Of a stretch of DNA of 64,000 nucleotides, positions 31,655-38,886 are shown piece by piece. The translations under genes were made by a program, and so were the position numbers. The DNA comes from a virus, in IMG/VR virus record IMGVR_UViG_3300047494_000229, positions 1 through 64,000 of that record; one strand, written 5' to 3'. The notes under the pieces were generated by a model, which saw only the letters and a list, made by a program, of their open reading frames with translations, ran no database searches and had not been told where the DNA came from. The stretch's first letter is position 1. The number at the start of each line of letters is the position of its first letter.

Positions 31655-31887
31655 ATTGTGCCACTTTCTCTACTAGATATCTTGCAAATAATCTCAGTTA
31701 GATATATAGTAGATATATACCGAAGAGGAGGGCAAACAAATGAACATCACAATCACAGCACAAAAACCAGTAAGCGAATTTCTGCAAGTAGCACAAGAAC
31801 TAATCACTGAAATTCAAGAGTGGGTGAATGTGTTGTGGGTGCGTATCGTTGGTTGCCGTCCTCGGTTTGTAAGTAAAAAGGTAATTA
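31655..31887 (+). repeat. 233-bp duplication, copy B
   Basis: Direct repeat of 30761-30993, ~0.66 kb downstream. The break of similarity is just after AAGGTAATTA in both copies, so both fused genes join their own C-terminal parts at the same codon. Confidence 0.9.
31682..31730 (+). promoter_or_regulatory. sigma-70-like promoter and ribosome site, copy B
   Basis: TTGCAA, 17 bp, TATAGT (31705-31710), and GAGGAGG before ATG 31740, identical in layout to copy A, with the AGATATATA direct repeat. Confidence 0.65.
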
Positions 31888-32159
31888 TGTCAAATCTAAT
31901 TCAAGTTGCAGTATCAAAAGAGGCTGTAATTTTAGATAGAAATCAATCCATAGCTTATGTAATTAGGCAGAATTTCGCTAAAAAATTCAATCCTATTAAT
32001 AGGGATTTAAGAATGATTGATTATTCTTCGGTTGATGGTGAAAAAATTGAGCAAGGCAGTGAAGAATACAAATCGGTATTTGCAGCCTACGGCTGGCATT
32101 TACCGTATTTAGAGGTGCATGGGGAGCCATACACTTGCAAGTATCCTGTAGGTTACTAA
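31740..32159 (+). CDS. chimeric protein: shared N-terminal module B plus C-terminal part
   Basis: 139 residues. Residues 1-48 are the shared module (MNITITAQKPVSEFLQVAQE, then LITEIQEWVNVLWVRIVGCR). The C-terminal ~90 residues (MSNLIQVAVSKEAVILDRNQ, then AKKFNPINRDLRMIDYSSVD and YGWHLPYLEVHGEPYTCKYP) differ completely from copy A and begin at an internal ATG directly after the boundary. Substitutions between the two modules are conservative (V/I, K/Q, A/V), which suggests that both are translated and under selection. Confidence 0.6.
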   Translation: MNITITAQKPVSEFLQVAQELITEIQEWVNVLWVRIVGCRPRFVSKKVIMSNLIQVAVSKEAVILDRNQSIAYVIRQNFAKKFNPINRDLRMIDYSSVDGEKIEQGSEEYKSVFAAYGWHLPYLEVHGEPYTCKYPVGY

Positions 32160-32168
32160 TCAAAAAAA

Positions 32169-32450
32169 ATGAAAATGACCATAGCGCAAATTAAAAATAC
32201 AATCAATGACACAACAGATAAACGACTGTTAAATAATCTAGAATTTGCCAAAACTCTAATGAATTTGGCATTGCCAGAATCACTAAAAAACGAGCAACAG
32301 CAACGCTCAATTTTAGCTGATACCATCTACTGCATGATCCAATGCAAATTGGATGAGATTTCAAATTGCAACAAACTTTACACATTAGGGGAATTGTATT
32401 TTTCTTTAAAAATCCCCAAACAATTCTTAGAGACAAATGCCAAAAGGTGA
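32169..32450 (+). CDS. hypothetical helical protein, 93 aa
   Basis: MTIAQIKNTINDTTDKRLLN, then NLEFAKTLMNLALPESLKNE and DTIYCMIQCKLDEISNCNKL: an all-helical protein of unknown family with three Cys. It overlaps the next gene by 14 bp and follows the module B gene after 9 bp, so it belongs to the promoter B unit. A start two codons later (MTIAQ...) is equally possible. Confidence 0.45.
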   Translation: MKMTIAQIKNTINDTTDKRLLNNLEFAKTLMNLALPESLKNEQQQRSILADTIYCMIQCKLDEISNCNKLYTLGELYFSLKIPKQFLETNAKR

Positions 32451-32820
32451 AAATCCCAACTCCCAGCGCAACTTAGTTGCTGGGAAGAACAAAAAACCCA
32501 ACTCAAAAAAAACGCCCATGCAACTTTCTGGAGTCGCTAGGGAGACAGCTAAAAGAGCTGGAAATGGCAATATGACAGAAGGTGTAGAGCGATCGCTTGC
32601 ACTATATGAGCAAATGAATCAAGATAGACTGTTTGTGCAGTCTCCAGTGTTTGTCAGAGTTAAGTTTTTGATAGAAGTGATCGCTCATTCTAAATCTGAA
32701 TTTTCAGAGCAGGCGGAAGCATTGCTTTATGAATTAGAAGATTTATTTATTGAAGAATCCCATCATGATGCGGTGTTAGATGGGGCGATTGAATTGAAGG
32801 GTGGTGCATATATAGTCTAA
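32437..32820 (+). CDS. basic-N-terminus hypothetical protein, 127 aa
   Basis: The first 35 residues are disordered and Lys/Asn-rich (MPKGENPNSQRNLVAGKNKK). The rest is helical: TEGVERSLALYEQMNQDRLF, then FVRVKFLIEVIAHSKSEFSE and LLYELEDLFIEES. No family recognised. It is the last gene before the intrinsic terminator at 32.83 kb, which closes this transcription unit ahead of the csf operon. Confidence 0.45.
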   Translation: MPKGENPNSQRNLVAGKNKKPNSKKTPMQLSGVARETAKRAGNGNMTEGVERSLALYEQMNQDRLFVQSPVFVRVKFLIEVIAHSKSEFSEQAEALLYELEDLFIEESHHDAVLDGAIELKGGAYIV

Positions 32821-32826
32821 TAATTG

Positions 32827-32860
32827 TTGCAGAGTACTAGCAATACTCTGCAATGTTTTT
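32827..32860 (+). terminator. intrinsic terminator before the type IV-B operon
   Basis: TTGCAGAGTA pairs with TACTCTGCAA (10 bp, 7-nt loop) and is followed by TGTTTTT. It is well placed to stop transcription of the 32437 gene, so the csf genes have their own start. Confidence 0.75.
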
Positions 32861-32894
32861 AGTTGAAAGGTAAGAGGAGTAGAGGAGTAAACTT

Positions 32895-33413
32895 GTGCTT
32901 TATAACCATTACGGCATACCCCAAACACGCGATCGCTCCTATGGCGCAGTCGCAGCCCTCACCTATTGGGTTTTTAAGTGCAGGGATAGAAGAAAGTCCC
33001 CAGCGATGGGGATAAAAACCTGGACTTTCTTGGAATCCAGTATCAGAAATTCGGCAGAGATATCTTCTACTTTGGAAGATTATTTACAGCGACTTTGTGA
33101 CAAACTTTTCTCCCAACTCCGTCCAGTGGAGTTGACTAAAATAATTCAGCCACAGCAGCGCATCTTGAGAGTAAATCTTGATGCAACTGAAATCAAAGAA
33201 TTGCCAATTGACCAAAACTTAGTTTTTATGGGCTGGCTAGATTTGGTTGCTGATATTGCGCCTCACGGTTTTAGTGAGTGGGACTTACTTGAGTTATGTC
33301 GCACCAAAGCGGGGATAATTCAAGTGCTTTGTCGCCTCAAATTTGAAGAGGATCGGGCATTAAGGATGGATGAGCCGGAAGATGCTATTGAGGTAGGAGC
33401 AATTGAATTATGA
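32895..33413 (+). CDS. candidate Cas11-like small subunit of the type IV-B complex
   Basis: 172 residues from GTG 32895, or 135 from ATG 33006. The region after 33006 (ESSIRNSAEISSTLEDYLQR, then LCDKLFSQLRPVELTKIIQP, and WDLLELCRTKAGIIQVLCRL) is mostly helical, as expected for Cas11. It sits where a small subunit gene would lie, just before csf2. I recognise no direct sequence signature, so this is placement plus fold guess. The N-terminal extension (NHYGIPQTRDRSYGA) looks like motif VIII of a C5 methyltransferase and may be a fossil or a false start. Confidence 0.4.
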   Translation: MLYNHYGIPQTRDRSYGAVAALTYWVFKCRDRRKSPAMGIKTWTFLESSIRNSAEISSTLEDYLQRLCDKLFSQLRPVELTKIIQPQQRILRVNLDATEIKELPIDQNLVFMGWLDLVADIAPHGFSEWDLLELCRTKAGIIQVLCRLKFEEDRALRMDEPEDAIEVGAIEL

Positions 33414-33571
33414 AGGAAATCAAAGAAGTCGCTAGCGCCCTAATTAATTTGCAAGATCACGGTGGTGATTGTATGTGCAATATCTGCCAAAAAGACCAAC
33501 AAACGATTGAGAAAAATCCTGAGATAGCGGAACAACTTACTGTATTGGTGAACAAAAAAATAAATGTTTGA
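33410..33571 (+). CDS. CxCxxC micro-protein, 53 aa (paralogue of the one at 42.3 kb)
   Basis: Read by hand: ATG 33410, TGA 33571. The product (MKEIKEVASALINLQDHGGD, then CMCNICQKDQQTIEKNPEIA) has a central Cys-Met-Cys-Asn-Ile-Cys. The ATG overlaps the previous stop by 4 bp, and its end overlaps the csf2 start by 8 bp, so it is locked into the operon. A related protein (QDHGADCGCSQC...KNPEVA) is encoded at 42276-42443. The Cys triad could bind zinc or a cluster with partners. It is not part of any described type IV-B complex that I know. Confidence 0.65.
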   Translation: MKEIKEVASALINLQDHGGDCMCNICQKDQQTIEKNPEIAEQLTVLVNKKINV

Positions 33572-34703
33572 AAATTACGACATCTGTGATCGTTGCCGCC
33601 TAACTCTCCACTGCGTTTTCACCCCCCAACTTCCTTTGTCTCACATTGGGGAAGTGTCAGGAAATGTCAGCAACTTAAAAACAGTGAAGCTGCTTGATTT
33701 GGAGGGACAATCAAGACAGTGCTTTGTGTATTCAGGGAACGCCATTCGCAACGGTATTTTGCGGCGGGTTGGTGTAGCAGCTGCCCTTACAGATTTGGAA
33801 TTACAAGTCAACCCCGACGTGCATCAAACCATGTTCGCCGGTGGACGAATTGACGGTAGCACCGCATCAGACATGGAGTTAGACAAGAAAATCCGTACCT
33901 TTTTGCCGTGGCTTTCAGTGCTGGGAACCGCCAAACCCACAAAAGTATTTGGTTCCAAGGATCCTCAAATGGTTGCAGGGCGGATTAATGTCGGCTCTGC
34001 TCATTTAATCTGTTACGAATCAGCTGCTTACATTTACAATCAAATGCCAGGGATGCTGCCTCCAGAGGCGTTAGAGGGAATTGGGAAAATATTGGAGGCG
34101 CAGAAGGCGATCACCCTTGACCCAATGAGTTTACCAACAGCAGAGGCGATCGCCGCTTACAACGAGGTGAAGGCACAGTATCTACCATTGCTCCGTAAAG
34201 TGCTGCGGACATGGACAGAATTTATCACGGTTGACCAAACTACCCGCCGTGACAGTCTTCTTGACCCCAATTTAATTAAGTTTCTTCCCCCTGAAGCACA
34301 GAATTTATTGAAAGGGGAAGGGGGGAAGGAGAAGAAGTCTGACCAAATGATTGCGGGCGATCGTTTGATTATGGCGGGGTCAAAACTTTACTCGCGTTGG
34401 GATTTAAACACGACATCCGTGGAAGAAGGTTGGGTGTATGATGCATTACTGAAGTTCGATGAATCTCCGTACCTTGGAGGGAAGGGGCAAAGGGGTAACG
34501 GGCTTATATCCCTAGATATTTGGTATCAATCGGGTAAAGATTCTGGGATATTGTGCAGCATTGGTAAGCGTGCAGAGTCGGGGTTGTTGAGCGATAGATT
34601 CCAAGAACAGCACGGACGTTACAGAGAGTATATCAATCAATACCGCGAGTTCTTGACGGAAGCAAAAGACTCCAGCGAGTTAAAAAGTTTGTTAGGAAAT
34701 TAA
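33564..34703 (+). CDS. csf2: Csf2 (Cas7-like RAMP, type IV backbone)
   Basis: 379 residues. Cas7/Csf2 features are FTPQLPLSHIGEVSGNVSNL near the N-terminus, then CFVYSGNAIRNGILRRVGVA (the Cas7 'GN..R..LRR' element), MFAGGRIDG, a FLPWLSVLGTAKPTKVFG block and GRINVGSAHLIC. The C-terminal half has SRWDLNTTSVEEGWVYDALL and ends in helices. Cas7 proteins polymerise along the guide RNA and form the spine of the effector complex. The length fits type IV Csf2. csf3 and csf1 follow on the same strand. The family call is made by eye but several motifs agree. Confidence 0.8.
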   Translation: MFENYDICDRCRLTLHCVFTPQLPLSHIGEVSGNVSNLKTVKLLDLEGQSRQCFVYSGNAIRNGILRRVGVAAALTDLELQVNPDVHQTMFAGGRIDGSTASDMELDKKIRTFLPWLSVLGTAKPTKVFGSKDPQMVAGRINVGSAHLICYESAAYIYNQMPGMLPPEALEGIGKILEAQKAITLDPMSLPTAEAIAAYNEVKAQYLPLLRKVLRTWTEFITVDQTTRRDSLLDPNLIKFLPPEAQNLLKGEGGKEKKSDQMIAGDRLIMAGSKLYSRWDLNTTSVEEGWVYDALLKFDESPYLGGKGQRGNGLISLDIWYQSGKDSGILCSIGKRAESGLLSDRFQEQHGRYREYINQYREFLTEAKDSSELKSLLGN

Positions 34704-34791
34704 TTTGAATTGGTACTTGCCAATTCAAAAACACTTTGCTGCTATTGGTACATACCAAAATAAAAGGGCGGTAGAGCCCAAAGGATAAAAA

Positions 34792-34905
34792 ATGAAGCTA
34801 ATCAAAGAAACAGTGAATGGACAAGAGTGGACTAACGGTCACAGGGATTCATGGGTGCAGCTTGCCATCCTGGAGAAAGGCAAGAAGGCGGTTCTCACTG
34901 CATGA
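34792..34905 (+). CDS. small ORF upstream of csf3, 37 aa
   Basis: ATG 34792 to TGA 34905, read by hand: MKLIKETVNGQEWTNGHRDS, then WVQLAILEKGKKAVLTA. Its stop overlaps the csf3 start (ATGA), so it may serve as a translational coupler. It is too short to assign; coding status is uncertain. Confidence 0.35.
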   Translation: MKLIKETVNGQEWTNGHRDSWVQLAILEKGKKAVLTA

Positions 34906-35624
34906 AACCATTGAAAATAACTGCCGTAATGGGAAGTGCGATCGCCTGCTACGACTCCTATTCTCCAAGTTTAGATTCGCTCCTTGAGTGGCTAATACTG
35001 GATAAATTAAACCTCACTTCTCCCAATCCCACACCGGAACAAGTAGAAGCGACGCGCCCCATAGTTGACCGAGAGATGCCATTAGCCAAAGGCGAAGTTA
35101 TGGGTGAATGGTATTGGCAGGTTTCTTCACCCTGCTACCGCATTGTGAGCGAATATACAGATAGATACCGCAAGCGCTGGCAGCCAGGAATTGACAGTCC
35201 TCCTCCAGCGTGGGGAAAACGTAAGGCTAAATGGTCAACTTCTGAAGGGGCAGAGAAGAATTACGATCTGCCTTTATATTGTCGTAATACTCCGGCAATT
35301 AATTGGTATGCGGTGGGGGATAGGGAGGCGATCGCCCAACTCCTACAAAACTGTACCCATATTGGCAAGAAGCGATCTTATGGCAATGGACAGGTTTTGC
35401 GATGGCAAGTTGAACCAATAAAAGAAGACTGGCATCTGTGGCGTGATGATAAACTTATGCGTCCTATGCCATACAGGTTGTTATATTCAGATCCGCGAAT
35501 TTTGCAAAATGAACCTGTAATGATGAATTGGGGATGGCGTCCGCCTGCGTGGTTGCCTAGCAATAAAGAAGTGTGTGTAATGCCAAAGGGGAGTGTATGC
35601 CACTTAACTACGGCACAGGTTTGA
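34902..35624 (+). CDS. csf3: Csf3 (Cas5-like, type IV)
   Basis: 240 residues from ATG 34902; an upstream in-frame start overlaps the 37-aa ORF. The sequence has the Csf3 layout: MKPLKITAVMGSAIACYDSY, DKLNLTSP, a central EWYWQVSSPCYRIVSEYTDR, and the glycine-rich CTHIGKKRSYGNGQVLRWQV that matches the Csf3/Cas5 'GK.R..GYG.V..W' element, followed by RPMPYRLLY. In type IV complexes Csf3 caps the 5' handle of the guide. It overlaps the cysH-like gene by 28 bp and follows csf2 in the order usual for type IV operons. Confidence 0.8.
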   Translation: MKPLKITAVMGSAIACYDSYSPSLDSLLEWLILDKLNLTSPNPTPEQVEATRPIVDREMPLAKGEVMGEWYWQVSSPCYRIVSEYTDRYRKRWQPGIDSPPPAWGKRKAKWSTSEGAEKNYDLPLYCRNTPAINWYAVGDREAIAQLLQNCTHIGKKRSYGNGQVLRWQVEPIKEDWHLWRDDKLMRPMPYRLLYSDPRILQNEPVMMNWGWRPPAWLPSNKEVCVMPKGSVCHLTTAQV

Positions 35625-36346
35625 CCGCGCCTTGGATGAAGAAAAAAGTAGATAGGGCGATCGCTTGTATTGAAGACTGGGTAAGTAAGTGTGATCGCCT
35701 CTGCTATACCTCAACTAGTGGTGGCAAGGATTCCTTGGTAACTGCTCACCTCATCCGCCACGTTTACCCTAGCTGCCCAATGGTGTGGATCAATCAAGGG
35801 CATTTAGCAGAGTGGCCTGACTGCATTGAACTATTGCAGTTTTTAAAAACTCAGGGATGGAACATCGTTGAACTATGTCCAGTGCGCGATTTGTGGCATT
35901 TGTACCTCGACTTGGGCATTCCATTGGAAGGGAAAATGGACACCAAAGCAGATAAAATAATAAACCAACGGTTAATGTACGACCCGTTGGAAGAGTACCA
36001 AGAGCTTAACAATATCAAGGGTTACGCTTGGGGTATTCGTAAAGATGAAAGTCGCAACCGCGCTTTTTACTTGCGGAAGTGGGGAGAATTACACCAACTG
36101 AAAAACGGACTGTGGTGTTGTTCGCCTGTGGCATTTTGGACGGTACAAGATATCTGGCTATATATTGACCAGCAGAAATTGCCTTATCCTGCCATGTATG
36201 ACCGCGATCGCCTCACCATCCGCAACGGGCCACCCATTGGTACAACCGGGGTAAACTGGGGGCGGTTGGCGGAACTCAGAAAACACCACCCTGATTTGTG
36301 GCAGCAGTTTGTAGAGAAATTTCCAGAGGTGCGAGATTATGGCTGA
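35597..36346 (+). CDS. CysH-like PP-loop protein of type IV-B operons
   Basis: 249 residues from ATG 35597, with GGGGAG just upstream; GTG 35573 is possible. The PP-loop CYTSTSGGKDSLVTAHLIRH is intact. Further family marks are PMVWINQGHLAEWPDC, ELCPVRDLWHLYLDLGIPLE, YAWGIRKDESRNRAFYL and WCCSPVAFWTVQDIWLYI. The C-terminal ECG(L/I)H reductase motif of true PAPS reductases is missing, so it is an ATP-dependent PP-loop (DndC-like) enzyme rather than a sulfur reductase. A CysH-like gene is the hallmark of subtype IV-B, where its role is unclear. It overlaps csf1 by 8 bp. Confidence 0.85.
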   Translation: MPLNYGTGLTAPWMKKKVDRAIACIEDWVSKCDRLCYTSTSGGKDSLVTAHLIRHVYPSCPMVWINQGHLAEWPDCIELLQFLKTQGWNIVELCPVRDLWHLYLDLGIPLEGKMDTKADKIINQRLMYDPLEEYQELNNIKGYAWGIRKDESRNRAFYLRKWGELHQLKNGLWCCSPVAFWTVQDIWLYIDQQKLPYPAMYDRDRLTIRNGPPIGTTGVNWGRLAELRKHHPDLWQQFVEKFPEVRDYG

Positions 36347-36995
36347 TTTGTGTTACCTCTGCGGAAAACCTGCAACCAAACCACTAGAACTCAAGGATAG
36401 TTTCACCAGCCATTCTCAATGCCGCATCCCCACATCAAATAAGATGTGCGATCGGTGTCACTCAACAATTGCCGGCGACCAAAAACAACTCTGGTACTGG
36501 AACGAGGGTAAAAATAAGTGGAGCAAATTGTGGGGGCGATCGCTCTCCCGAATTTATCAAGGCGATAAACTACTCGCTCCCGTGATTGAAGGGGAAAAGG
36601 AAGGTTTGCCAATAGTCAAAAACCTGCTTACCCGTGTTGAACTTCGCGGTTTTTTACTTAATCCCCCACAACCGCCATTTACTATAGCGATCGCCGAGTC
36701 AGGGCAGAAGCATATTCTGCCGTGGGCACAAGAGGCGTTAAACCGTGTCATTTTCCCAGTACAATTCGAGCTTGATACTGTGTATATAGTTTACGCCCAA
36801 TTTACTGTGCTACTGGGCTTTTATGAGCAGATGATGACGCTGGGATTTTCAAAAACTGAGATTGACACTGGGGATTATCGGAGCGACAGATTGATGCAAA
36901 ATCTAGAAATTTGGGAGCCACTGGAAGAGGTGATCGCCCCGATGCGTGGAACGAGATTGTTACAGTTAATTTCTTTTGTGGGACAAATTCAGTGA
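36339..36995 (+). CDS. csf1: Csf1 (type IV large subunit, zinc-finger type)
   Basis: 218 residues. An N-terminal zinc site (DLCYLCGKPATKPL, then KMCDRCHSTIAGD) with CxxC...CxxC is followed by helices and ISFVGQIQ at the end. The Cys-rich opening plus the ~220-residue size fits Csf1, the Cas8-like subunit expected to contact target DNA or the guide 5' end. The overlap with the cysH-like gene and the place after csf2-csf3 support the call. Csf1 families diverge strongly, so confidence is lower than for csf2 and csf3. Confidence 0.65.
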   Translation: MADLCYLCGKPATKPLELKDSFTSHSQCRIPTSNKMCDRCHSTIAGDQKQLWYWNEGKNKWSKLWGRSLSRIYQGDKLLAPVIEGEKEGLPIVKNLLTRVELRGFLLNPPQPPFTIAIAESGQKHILPWAQEALNRVIFPVQFELDTVYIVYAQFTVLLGFYEQMMTLGFSKTEIDTGDYRSDRLMQNLEIWEPLEEVIAPMRGTRLLQLISFVGQIQ

Positions 36996-37801
36996 AACCC
37001 TACAAACTGCCTAAAGGTTATTTGAATTTCCAACAATTCAATAACCACTTGAGTCAAATACAATTAGTTAAACCCAAACCTATTAATGTTTTGGGAATGC
37101 CAGAGGTAGCAAATAATCTATCCCATATCTATAGTAAATGGTCACAGGGATACCCTTTATACTGCGTCAGACCTAATCTACTAGAAGAGATGTTAGAAAC
37201 CGATGTTGGCGAAAATCTAGCACTATTTACTGACATCAATTTAGCAATCCCATCTTATGTTTTGTTTTTACCTCAATATCAGATTAAATCCCCTTGCGGT
37301 AAGGGTTGTATTGATTATCTGGTTATCAATCATGAAGAGTTAGATTTGCCAGAACATAAACACGCGATCGCTTGGGGCGGTGTTGATTCCAATGATGGAT
37401 TGTTCTTAGCGTACAAGCGAATTCGCAGGGATGGAACCTTACAGCGATCGCGCTTTGGGACTGAGGATAAAGAACAACAAGAACAGTCTTTATTACTCAG
37501 AAATATAGCATTGCAATCAGTTCTTCTGCTGCAATACTATCCAGAAATTGAAGAGCAAATTACCATTGTGCCTGGGAAAGAAAAGGGATTTGGTGGGAAT
37601 AAATTAGAATCCCCTTTTCTACTCCCTCGCTGGTTAGGGAAAGAATCAAAATCGTCGCCAAGCTCAAGCACCGGTAAAAGTGGTGCATCTAAAGCTACGC
37701 ATTTTCGGCGGGGGCACTGGAGGGCGCAGCCATGCGGAAAAGGTAGGGCAGAAACAAAAATAACCTGGGTACGCCCTGCATGGGTAGCTGGCAACAATTA
37801 G
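36992..37801 (+). CDS. type IV operon-associated protein with HxRRGHxR tail
   Basis: 269 residues from GTG 36992, which overlaps the csf1 stop by 4 bp. The N-terminal ~210 residues are unassigned alpha/beta (YPLYCVRPNLLEEMLETDVG, then INLAIPSYVLFLPQYQIKSP and YLVINHEELDLPEHKHAIAW). The C-terminus SKATHFRRGHWRAQPCGKGR, then ITWVRPAWVAG, is a motif I recall from assorted phage and plasmid proteins, also from AcrVA2-like anti-CRISPR relatives. A role with the effector complex is inferred only from the operon. A hairpin follows the stop. Confidence 0.5.
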   Translation: MKPYKLPKGYLNFQQFNNHLSQIQLVKPKPINVLGMPEVANNLSHIYSKWSQGYPLYCVRPNLLEEMLETDVGENLALFTDINLAIPSYVLFLPQYQIKSPCGKGCIDYLVINHEELDLPEHKHAIAWGGVDSNDGLFLAYKRIRRDGTLQRSRFGTEDKEQQEQSLLLRNIALQSVLLLQYYPEIEEQITIVPGKEKGFGGNKLESPFLLPRWLGKESKSSPSSSTGKSGASKATHFRRGHWRAQPCGKGRAETKITWVRPAWVAGNN

Positions 37802-37815
37802 AGCCACTTTGGAAT

Positions 37816-37840
37816 ACCCGACTTCTGCAAGAAGTCGGGT
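37816..37840. terminator. hairpin after the type IV-B operon
   Basis: ACCCGACTTC pairs with GAAGTCGGGT around TGCAA. No T-run follows; the motif resembles a cyanobacterial dispersed hairpin. It marks the end of the operon. Confidence 0.55.
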
Positions 37841-37971
37841 AAAGGGTAAAGGAAAATTCTATCCTTTTCCCCTTTAACCTTTCCCCCTTTCCCTACAAGA
37901 GTACAAAAGGTACTTTTGCACTCTTGTCTACTCATCCTCCCTACTTCCCGTAAAAATTATTGGGTAAGGGG

Positions 37972-38003
37972 TTGACATTTACCCGTCACTTACCCGATAC
38001 TAT
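37972..38003 (+). promoter_or_regulatory. promoter with TTACCCG operator-like repeat
   Basis: TTGACA (37972-37977) precedes GATACT/TACTAT at ~38000 with 18-20 bp spacing. TTACCCG occurs twice at an 11-bp pitch (37979 and 37990) between the boxes; GGGTAA copies lie upstream at 37.84 and 37.96 kb. A ~270-bp leader precedes the 238-aa gene; it also has an imperfect palindrome CAAGAGTNCAAAAG around 37.91 kb. Confidence 0.55.
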
Positions 38004-38074
38004 TTACATACGAGGGCGATGGCGATCGCCTTCCAAACAATTGAAAAACCAAAAGTGAAATATAGGAGAAAAAC

Positions 38075-38791
38075 ATGATTGAGTCAATTTTGAAACTTGC
38101 TAACTTCGGATTTGTAAAACCATTTACAGCATTAATAGAGCAAAGATGCCAAGGCAGTATGCTTGATGTGATTGATGGAGTTCTAGAATTTGATTTGTCC
38201 TTGATAGACAGACAAGAAATAGATAGCTCCTACAAGATTGAAAACACAGTAAAATTAGTCGCACACCAAACCAAGTGGTTAAAATCAAAATATTTATCTT
38301 GGTATCCAATGATGGATGCTCGGCATCCTGGTAAAGGATTTGATGAAAAGCCACCAATAGAATTGGTGGAAAAAATTAATCAAATTGACGCGCTTCTTGA
38401 CATAGCAAGAGCCAAGAAACTTGAACTGCTTCTCCCAACACTCGATAACAATACGCCTGATCCATCCAGAGAAGAAAGAGTGTATATCTGTAAAGTTGTG
38501 GTTAATGATGGGCGCACTGGAGAGGCAATTTATACACCATTGAGATACTCGCTAGAACCTTCTTGCATAGATATCAGATATCTAGAAGAAGTAATTTACA
38601 AAGTGCCCTACTATTGGCATGGCAAGTCTGGTTTTTCTGAAATCTACTATTCAGATAAAGAAGTAGTAGAAGTGGTGGCGATAGATCCATCATTTGAAGG
38701 ATTAGACCCGCTAGTCTATGGCGGCTGGCAACTGGACAAGGTATTTACTAAAAAAGCCTCCCTCAACAGAGAGGGGTATAAAGAATACTAA
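38075..38791 (+). CDS. hypothetical protein, 238 aa
   Basis: Unrecognised. It is an alpha/beta protein with a helical N-terminal half (MIESILKLANFGFVKPFTAL, later EIDSSYKIENTVKLVAHQTK) and a beta-rich C-terminal half (RVYICKVVVNDGRTGEAIYT, then VPYYWHGKSGFSEIYYSDKE). A good ribosome site (AGGAG) precedes the ATG at 38075. The promoter with two TTACCCG repeats just upstream suggests that its expression is regulated. It follows the csf operon in the same direction but is separated by a hairpin and its own promoter, so it is probably independent. Confidence 0.5.
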   Translation: MIESILKLANFGFVKPFTALIEQRCQGSMLDVIDGVLEFDLSLIDRQEIDSSYKIENTVKLVAHQTKWLKSKYLSWYPMMDARHPGKGFDEKPPIELVEKINQIDALLDIARAKKLELLLPTLDNNTPDPSREERVYICKVVVNDGRTGEAIYTPLRYSLEPSCIDIRYLEEVIYKVPYYWHGKSGFSEIYYSDKEVVEVVAIDPSFEGLDPLVYGGWQLDKVFTKKASLNREGYKEY

Positions 38792-38886
38792 CTCTCACCC
38801 TGTAACATTGCGATCGCCAAAAGCGTGATGCCGCTTCATCGAATGAAGTGCGATCGCCTGCCACAGGGCAACTTAAAATCAAAGCA

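Larger units (their letters stand above)
32895..37801 (+). CRISPR. type IV-B-like CRISPR-Cas operon without a CRISPR array
   Basis: Gene order: a 172-aa protein (Cas11 candidate), a CxCxxC micro-protein, csf2, a 37-aa ORF, csf3, a cysH-like gene, csf1 and an RRGHxR-tail protein. Starts and stops overlap along most of the operon. csf2/csf3/csf1 plus a CysH-like protein, with no cas1/2, no cas6, no dinG and no repeat array nearby, is the published definition of subtype IV-B. An intrinsic terminator precedes the operon and a hairpin follows it. The subtype call is an inference from gene families recognised by eye. Confidence 0.75.

Noticed and set aside
35597-36346. CysH-like gene as a host sulfate-assimilation enzyme
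   Set aside because: It lacks the ECGxH motif and is embedded by overlaps between csf3 and csf1.
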